Shown one piece after another: positions 57,601 to 64,000 of a stretch of 64,000 nt of DNA. The DNA is from Jaapia argillacea MUCL 33604. Taxonomy: Eukaryota > Basidiomycota > Agaricomycetes > Jaapiales > Jaapiaceae. The stretch's first letter is position 1; the number at the start of each line of letters is the position of its first letter. The DNA lies in assembly GCA_000697665.1 (NCBI GenBank), contig KL197734.1:163661-227660 (forward strand). The letters are read 5' to 3'. The notes beneath the pieces are model-generated. The model ran no database searches and was not told the origin of the DNA. It saw only the letters and a program-made list of their open reading frames with translations. The translations under genes and the position numbers were made by a program.

Positions 57601-59631
57601 AGCATGGAGACCACCTTCCAGGTCTTGCAGAAGATGGAGATGCAATGCAAGCGGCTTTGGAGTATGTGGCTGATGGCACTACTTGTCTTGGGAGCAAGCA
57701 ATCGACTTTGCGTTTGATTGCTATGCTGAGACATCATTCAAGGCCCAGGGGCACTTTGGTGAACCTAGGACTTTCCATGAGGTGATGCAGCGCCCTGAGG
57801 AAGAGAGGGACAAGTGGTTTAAGGCAGATCCAGTCTTTGATAGACAATGGAACCTTTGAATTGGTGTGCCTTCCACCTGGTCGATGTGCGATTGGAAGTC
57901 GATGGGTATTCAGATTGAAGCAGAAGGCAGATGGCTCTGTTGAACAGTATTAGGGGAGATTAGTGGCCAAGGGCTTTTCACAATGTCCTGGCTTCAACTT
58001 CAATGAAACCTTCACCCCCACTCCCAAATGGGCATCTCTTCACACTGTACTTGCTCTTACTCCTCTGGAGGACTTGGAGTTGGAGAGCATTGATATTTTG
58101 GCTGCTTATTTGAATGGCAACCTTCAGGAGGAAGTGTACATAAAGCAGCCTGAAGGATTTGAGGAGAAGGGCGATGATTGGGTGTGGAAGCTGTTGAAGT
58201 CATTGTATGGGTTGAAGCAGGTGGGGCGGTGTTGGCATGAGAAGTTGAATGAGGTGTTGGTGGAGAAGATGGGATTTGTTCAATTGGTTTGTGAGCACAG
58301 CATCTGGGTTTTCAAGTGAGGAGATGCAAGGGTCATTGTTCCTGTCTTTGTTGACGATGTGACCATTGCAGCTCAGTCCAAGGCAGCCATTCAGCGCATC
58401 AAGGATGAACTCAGCTCTCACTTCAAGCTTTGCAACTTGGGTCCCACTTCATGGCTTCTAGGTGTTCAGATTGAATGACTGCTCCAAGCAAACCCTCCCT
58501 CTCCCAGTGCCAATACACTATTGATATACTTGACTGCTTCCAGATGAGTGACTGCAACAGCATCACCACCCCCATCGATCCTGGTGCAAACCTCACCACC
58601 AAGATGTCGCCTCAAACTCGAGAGGAAGAGTTAGAGATGTGCTCCATTCCTTACATCAATGCCATTGGTGCCCTTGCTTACCTTGCAGTTGCCACTTGTC
58701 CAGACATTGCCTATGCGGTGGGAGTATTGGCTCACTTCAGCAAGAACCCTGGGATGCAACACTGGAAGGCCGTTCAACACCTCTTTCACTATTTGAGAGG
58801 TACACTTGATTACAAGTTGACCTATTCGCCCTCCTCTTCCCCAGAGCTGTTCACCACCTATTCCGATGCCAACCATACTGGGAACTCAGACAATGGCTGC
58901 TCTACAAGTGCCTATGTTGTCAAGATGGGTACTAGTGCAATCAGCTGGGCAAGTCGACTTCAAACCTTGGTAGCCATTTCCACCACTGAAGCTGAGTACA
59001 TTGCTGCTGTCTCTGCTGCTCAAGAGATCCTGTGGTTGCGCAACCTATTCACGGAGTTTGGCTTCACATTCAACAAACCCTCCCTCCTCTACATTGACAA
59101 CCAGTCTGCCATCTCTGTCGCCAAGAACCCTGAACACCATGGTTGCATGAAGCACATGGACCTTCACTTTTTCTGGCCAAGGGATGAGGTGGCCAAGGGG
59201 AAGATTAGGGTGGCACATCTGAGGACAGATGAGATGCCAGCTGACATCCTGACAAAGGGATTGCATAGGGTGAAGGTTGGTGAGATGGTGGAGATGTTGG
59301 GACTACAGTCTGGAGGATTGACAGATGTGTCTGGTCAGGGGGGAGTGTTGGGAGCTAATTGACTGCAACCACATCTGTCCCCATGGGGGATTGAACTCAG
59401 GACCTCCTGGTATGGCTGAAGGATGGGGTTAGGATTGGTCCACAGTGGACGTGGCTTGGAACTGCACAGTATTATGTAATTGTTGACTTGTTCCCTGCAG
59501 AGTTGGGCTTGTGTTCTTCATCTCTGACACAGCTCGACTCAGGTGTGTAGTACATTGGTTTTGTAATGAATAGATCTCTGACACAGCTAAACTCAGGTTT
59601 TCTGAGTGCTAGATTATTCCAGTGCTTCACA
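54698..59631 (+). mobile_element. Ty1/copia retrotransposon
   Basis: A partial 5' LTR (about 54698-54890) and a fuller 3' LTR (59346-59631) frame one polyprotein region. In order it shows gag with a CCHC zinc knuckle (about 54960-55700), protease and pre-integrase parts (about 55830-56400), integrase (about 56450-57100), a proline-rich stretch (about 57230-57540), reverse transcriptase (about 57800-58480) and RNase H (about 58630-59230). Integrase before reverse transcriptase is the copia order. A purine tract (TCAGGGGGGAG) precedes the 3' LTR. The coding region has roughly ten breaks. Its 3' end lies against, and appears to cut, the small LTR element at 59632-60529. Confidence 0.88.
59346..59631 (+). 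repeat. 3' LTR of the Ty1/copia element
   Basis: It runs TGTTGGGAGCTAATTG to AGTGCTTCACA, with two copies of the internal CTCTGACACAGCT unit. It is the reference for the solo LTRs at 42577, 43833 and 52616. Confidence 0.88.
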
Positions 59632-60529
59632 CTTGGGCCCTATGCCAAATGCAATGTTCTACAGATTATTTTAACACAAATCTGTTGCCTCGGTTGAAGG
59701 TCTTATCAACCAGCCTGTAGTGGGGCTGAAACCACATCTTGCTGCGATCATGTTCAAGATTGTATGCTCTCCCATTGTTGCCGTCACTGAGCTTGAAATC
59801 ATTTTTATTCCATGCTATTAACTCTACCTATCCATGTTGCACACCGTCACCTGCCTGGATGGCCGAATCTCCTGTTGCTGTTGAATTGCTAACATTATCA
59901 CTCACCACCGTTACTCGTTGCTGTCACCATCATTGTGATGGGTTGACTGAAGTCACTTGCCCATCATGGGCTGAACCCCCATTGTCGTTGCTCGTTGAGA
60001 GCTAAATCATTGTCACCTGTTAAAGGCTGAATTCTTGTGTTGCCCATGTGAGTGTATTCACATCTGTCATATGTCATCCCTCTCTTTCATCACCTGAGAC
60101 TCACTGGTTGGAGCCTTTGTGGCATGGACCATCATCTGGATGTCAGGGTCAGGGGTTGGGTGTTGGGGAGAGGTTGCTGAGATGTTGCAAGGAAGTTTGG
60201 AGCTGGTTGGATGGTTGGGTATTGGGTTGAGGATCAAGGATTGAGGGAGTGCTCAGATTCAGGGAGTGTTAGGATGCAGGGAGTGCTTTTGGTGGGGGAG
60301 TTTATTTTCTTGTGGTTGTTGATGTTGAGGTTGAGGTCCACTCCCCTCAAGGGAGTGTGTTGGAATATCAAATACTTTGCAAGCATTCAGGAGCTCGAGA
60401 CTATGGAACACCGTTGTTGGGAGTGAGTCAGAACTGGTATAATGGTATATAAGGACTGTAGTTGTTGTACAGTATGCATTTGCACTTGGGCTCTACACCA
60501 AATGCCATGTTCTATGGATTATTTTAACA
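59632..60529 (+). mobile_element. Small LTR element without coding region (TRIM-like)
   Basis: A 172-bp LTR at 60358-60529 runs TGTTGGAATATC to ATTTTAACA, with TATATAAGG near 60451. Its last 45 bp match 59632-59676, the remnant of a 5' LTR. A purine-rich CAAGGGAG precedes the 3' LTR. The 680-bp interior holds no retroelement domain. Short LTRs with a non-coding interior are typical of TRIM elements, though an internally deleted copia copy is equally possible. Confidence 0.6.
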
Positions 60530-60571
60530 CCCAATCTATAGAAGGAGACACCAGACCCTGCAGATGTCTGG

Positions 60572-61213
60572 TTGAGCCTCATACTATTGGCACCTGATGC
60601 AGAACCCACACCACTTGTCAAGCTTGTGTTGCAGATCCTACTGATCTGCGGCAACTCTGCATCATGTGAACATCTTTTCAGTGTCTTTGGCCTCATTTTA
60701 ACCAAACTTTGTGCACAAATGGGCAATACCACTCTCCTCAACATGGCTGAACTCAGAATGTATCTTTGTGATGAATACACCTGCACCAATGGCTGAGATC
60801 GTCTCAAACAACAATTCACAACAGCTGCTGATATGCACACTCATGCTGAAGCCTCAGCATCTGAGTTTGCACCTCCAGCACCATCACCCTCACCTGCCAC
60901 AGCACCATCATCTTCAACACCACAGTCAAACATTAGCCCTTCCACCACCTTGCATTCTGGGCAACCAGATAACCACATCCATACAATTGCAGACACTCTT
61001 ATTTGCATGGCTGATGAAGATGAAGACAACCAAGCACACTCCTTCCCCTCACAAATATCCATCAAGCTTGAGGACTTGTTTGATTTTACCAAGGGCTTTT
61101 GGGTGGAGGCTCATGAAAGAAGTGGCACCACAAGCTTACAGGAGGAGCTTGAGTTTTATGAGCTGTTCGATCTTGATGCTGATAGTGAAGATGACACTTC
61201 AATGATTCTGTAG
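60572..61213 (+). pseudogene. C-terminal part of a second hAT-type transposase
   Basis: The frame contains NSASCEHLFSVFGLILTKL and LLNMAELRMYLCDEY, the hAT C-terminal dimerisation signature. After one in-frame stop (TGA 60794-60796) the same frame continues with a Ser/Pro-rich linker, IADTLICMADEDEDNQ, ISIKLEDLFDFTKGFW and an acidic end to the stop at 61211-61213. The N-terminal catalytic part is absent. It is unlike the hAT at 41160-43790, so it is a separate family. Confidence 0.75.
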
Positions 61214-61480
61214 CAGCTGTATTGAATGTATAATGTACTATGTAGCAATAAAACAGTCTCACAGATTCTCTACAGCAAATCTCAGCCATTTCAGACTTCT
61301 CTATGCGCTCAGCCATCAGCTGAGTGAAAGCTGTCTTGGCTAGCCGTGAAAGCCATGGATGAATTGACCATGTCAGCTAGCCACAGGCTTTACCAACACT
61401 GTAATGGCCAGGTCCTTCCTTCCAAACCTGCAATTGATATTGCCACCTACTTAGAACTAGCTATCACTGATGATGTCTAG
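61214..61480. other. Spacer downstream of the hAT remnant
   Basis: AATAAAACAG near 61246 could be a polyadenylation signal of the hAT gene. The short inverted pair GCTGTCTTGGCTAGCC / GTCAGCTAGCCAC (61331-61385) is the only other structure I see. Confidence 0.35.
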
Positions 61481-61482
61481 TA

Positions 61483-61930
61483 CAGTGCTCAAGCACTCCT
61501 TGGGACACTTTTCATAGATTGGGCTTGGAAAATACTTATGGCCTCTCAGATGCAGATCTGTTTTGATAGATCCAATATAATACATGATTTCATGTACCTC
61601 AAATTTTTCAGAGCTACCAACACCCTCCATAACATACAATGGTGATGCAGAATATCAAGAACAATGAGTGTGTTCATCACTCCTTGGGCCACACAGGCAC
61701 AAATTGTAGCAAACTTTCCATTTTAGAAAATGAAATGATTTGTCATCTCATTAGTTTTGCAGTCCAACCCCTCTCTTTTGGACACCACAGGAGTTCCCCA
61801 TTGTATTAGGAGAATGTGAGATGGTAGGAAGCAGTATCATACAAAAATACAGCCCCCCAATTTTTATTGGAATTTTCTGACATTATTTGAGCTCTCCAGA
61901 GCCAGTGTCCCAAAGGCTGCTTGAGTACTG
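61483..61930 (-). mobile_element. 448-bp MITE, copy 2 (inverted relative to copy 1)
   Basis: Ends CAGTGCTCAAGCACTCC and (reverse) CAGTACTCAAGCAGCC, flanked on both sides by TA (61481-61482 and 61931-61932). This copy has the intact TA duplication that the copy at 37917-38360 has lost on one side. Confidence 0.9.
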
Positions 61931-61932
61931 TA

Positions 61933-64000
61933 GATAATTCAAGTTTTTGAGCCTCTCTGAATGTGTTTGAACACATTCTGAACATGAACCAAATCAGTGG
62001 TAGCCATTCTTAACAGTCTGGTGAACTGAACTGGACTGAACCACAGCATCACTATGCAGCAGTGGTGACACAGGTGGACCCTGCCCATCGCCTACACAAC
62101 CACAGGCTGATATAGAGCAACAGACTAGGGAATATAAGAGTAGCTACAAGGCAAAAATAAACCTTGTTTGTCAATATAGCTGATTGGCACCACAATCCCA
62201 ACAACATGTGCTTTTATATTATGTCTTGTAACTGACTGCAATTCTCTCCTCCTCCAGGCTCAGACTCTGGCAAAAAAAAAAGCCAGCATTTTGAATGAAT
62301 ATAGGTAATCAGGCCAACTCCTCTTCCAGCATCACAAATCTCTACCCCTCCTCCCTCCTCCTCAAAGTCATTGACCAAACCTAAGACTGGGATGGGTCAT
62401 CGTCACCAGTCAAGTGCCTCTGCTGTCACTGAAGTCTCCCATAACATCCAATCCATGGCTGAAGTCCAGGCCTTAACCTCAGAGGCAGAAGCTGCCTTCA
62501 CTCATTCTGCAGCAATTTCAATGATAGTGGAGGGTCACAATCTTTTCAAGGGTGAGCAGGCTGATGCAGCAGTTCCCTTTGAGGGCAGGTGTTATGCTTT
62601 TTCCTTATCTTATCATACCCACATTTCACTGTGTGTTTCTCTGAGTTAGACATGACTCATACACTATGTATCCATTACTGTTAAGGTTCAGGAACTCGGT
62701 CACCTTGGCTTTCAACGCCTTTCCATGCCTCGTAGACAGTTTTTTCTGCCACCATTGTAGAATAGGTGCTCCTGACATCCTGTATTCCAATTTTGAAGCA
62801 AATCCACCCAATATTGAAGGAGAAGTCAGCTGGCCGAGAGTGCAAAATCTCGAAAGCAGTCCATTTCTCATGGGCAACACCACCCCTTCCTTTTGCGCTG
62901 CCTCTGCTGCCCCCAACACTATCTCGTTTCGCTCAGTTCAACTTCTGGCATGCTCATTTGGATCTAAATCACCTGAATCTCTCAGAAATCTCCAATCCCA
63001 GGAACAGGTTCTAATGTACAAGCATCGGACTATGATGATACCTGAAATCTCCAATTTCAGAGGGTCAATTTGGGATGGGGAATGAGGGACTCCACTCGTG
63101 CAGTACTGTCGTCTATTTGACATTATGTCATTCTGTCGACCTCTCTGTGTCTGATCCTGTTTTTTATAGATTTTTATCATCATCGTAGATGTGTAGGCGC
63201 GCTAGACACTATGGAAGTGCTGATTCCCCCTCTTCCCCAGTTCTGAATGAAGATCTGGCTCCCTTACAAGTCCACCAACCCAATTTAGGTATTCAGCAAC
63301 TCCATGGCATCCTGGGCCCACGATCATACCATTCCCATTGCATTGGCATCCATTGTTGTTGCTCAACATGCTCCATCTTGCCACCCTACCCTTCCGAGCA
63401 CTGATATCTCGTCTCGGCCACTCATTTCATTACCCTGGTAGTTTCAAATCACTACAAGATACTTCTTCCATGTACCCATATTATGTTTATGGGATTCATT
63501 ACTGTCCTCCTCGAGCCCAAACAGCCCCGTCTGACTCTCCCCCCTCTCATTGTGACTGGTGACCGAGTTCCCGGTCACAACACATGTTGAACTCGTCCTC
63601 CGAAAATATTTGTAGGACAATTTCAGACCATGATATAATTCTTCAAATGGTTCTCATTCACGAGTACAAAGGCAGTCTACATGCTAGAAAAGACCACTAG
63701 TGATTCAGAGTCGGATTGAGGTAGATATTGAGAGAATATGCTAAGGTGACCGAGTTCTAGGCCTGTGACAGTATTAGCCCATCTCCTTGATATATACAGC
63801 TACTCGTAATGAGGGTCAATCCCTATCTTTGAGTTGGCACTTTCTTACTGCCTTCTTGGTGGTGTCAGTGGGGTTGTTACACCTCTAAGACCATAGGCAA
63901 TTGCTTCACCAATTTGAGAACATTGCTGCCAGCATATACTGATATCTATTATACTGTCCTGAAGATAGCAAGTGCTGTACAATGAATTGTGGAGGTATGC
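61933..64000. other. Mostly unassigned repeat-like DNA
   Basis: A frame at 62371-62649 (starting MTKPKTGMGHRHQSSASAVT) resembles the linker of Myb/SANT-like transposon ORFs, but I cannot confirm it. A longer frame at 62666-63085 has no domain I know. GTGACCG-AGTTCC-CGGTCAC at 63559-63578 is a clean hairpin and may mark an LTR-type end, since GTGACCGAGTTC recurs at about 63748. No complete gene or element is supported. Confidence 0.35.

Noticed and set aside
62666-63085. 139-codon frame near the right end
   Set aside because: No domain, no codon bias distinct from the surrounding repeats, and no splice support.

Overview
The window looks like a nuclear segment from a basidiomycete fungus, most likely Agaricomycotina. 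Host genes carry many introns of about 47-60 nt. The White Collar-1 homologue has LOV/PAS domains but no GATA zinc finger, as is usual in that phylum. The repeats (chromodomain Ty3/gypsy, Ty1/copia, several hAT families) fit too. I cannot name the species from sequence alone.

Layout. Positions 1-7848 hold a Ty3/gypsy chromovirus with nearly identical LTRs, a solo LTR of another family sitting in its 3' LTR, and an inverted relative of that solo LTR at 8706-9201. From 7849 to about 17700 there is no gene I can support. This stretch contains five same-orientation copies of a roughly 125-bp repeat with two potential hairpins, and a 991-bp non-autonomous hAT-like element with an 8-bp target duplication. 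Positions 17700-21700 are a barrier of odd DNA: a 480-bp purine tract, three different inverted-repeat elements (537, 854 and 753 bp), and a small tRNA-like pol III unit.

The gene island is 22157-37400. Two paralogous multi-spanning membrane proteins of unknown function point away from each other (22157-24285 minus, 28173-30397 plus). Between them lies dynactin subunit 6, whose start codon appears to be split by an intron. Next come ribosomal protein uL16 (RPL10), the wc-1 blue-light receptor, and a convergent mitochondrial pyruvate dehydrogenase kinase-type gene with a histidine-rich insertion. These are separate housekeeping and sensory functions, not one pathway; only the two membrane proteins are obviously related.

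From 37917 to the end the DNA is almost all mobile elements. A TA-flanked MITE occurs twice in inverted orientation (37917-38360, 61483-61930), bracketing the block. Inside are a multi-intron hAT transposase split by a solo LTR that is itself split by another solo LTR, a long decayed Ty3/gypsy element (about 44336-54674), a Ty1/copia element (about 54698-59631) with solo LTRs of its family scattered nearby, a small LTR element, and a second hAT remnant. The last 2 kb is largely unassigned.

The best candidates for something undescribed are the five-copy hairpin repeat, the intron-split start codon, the membrane-protein pair and the three inverted-repeat elements at 18.9-21.7 kb.
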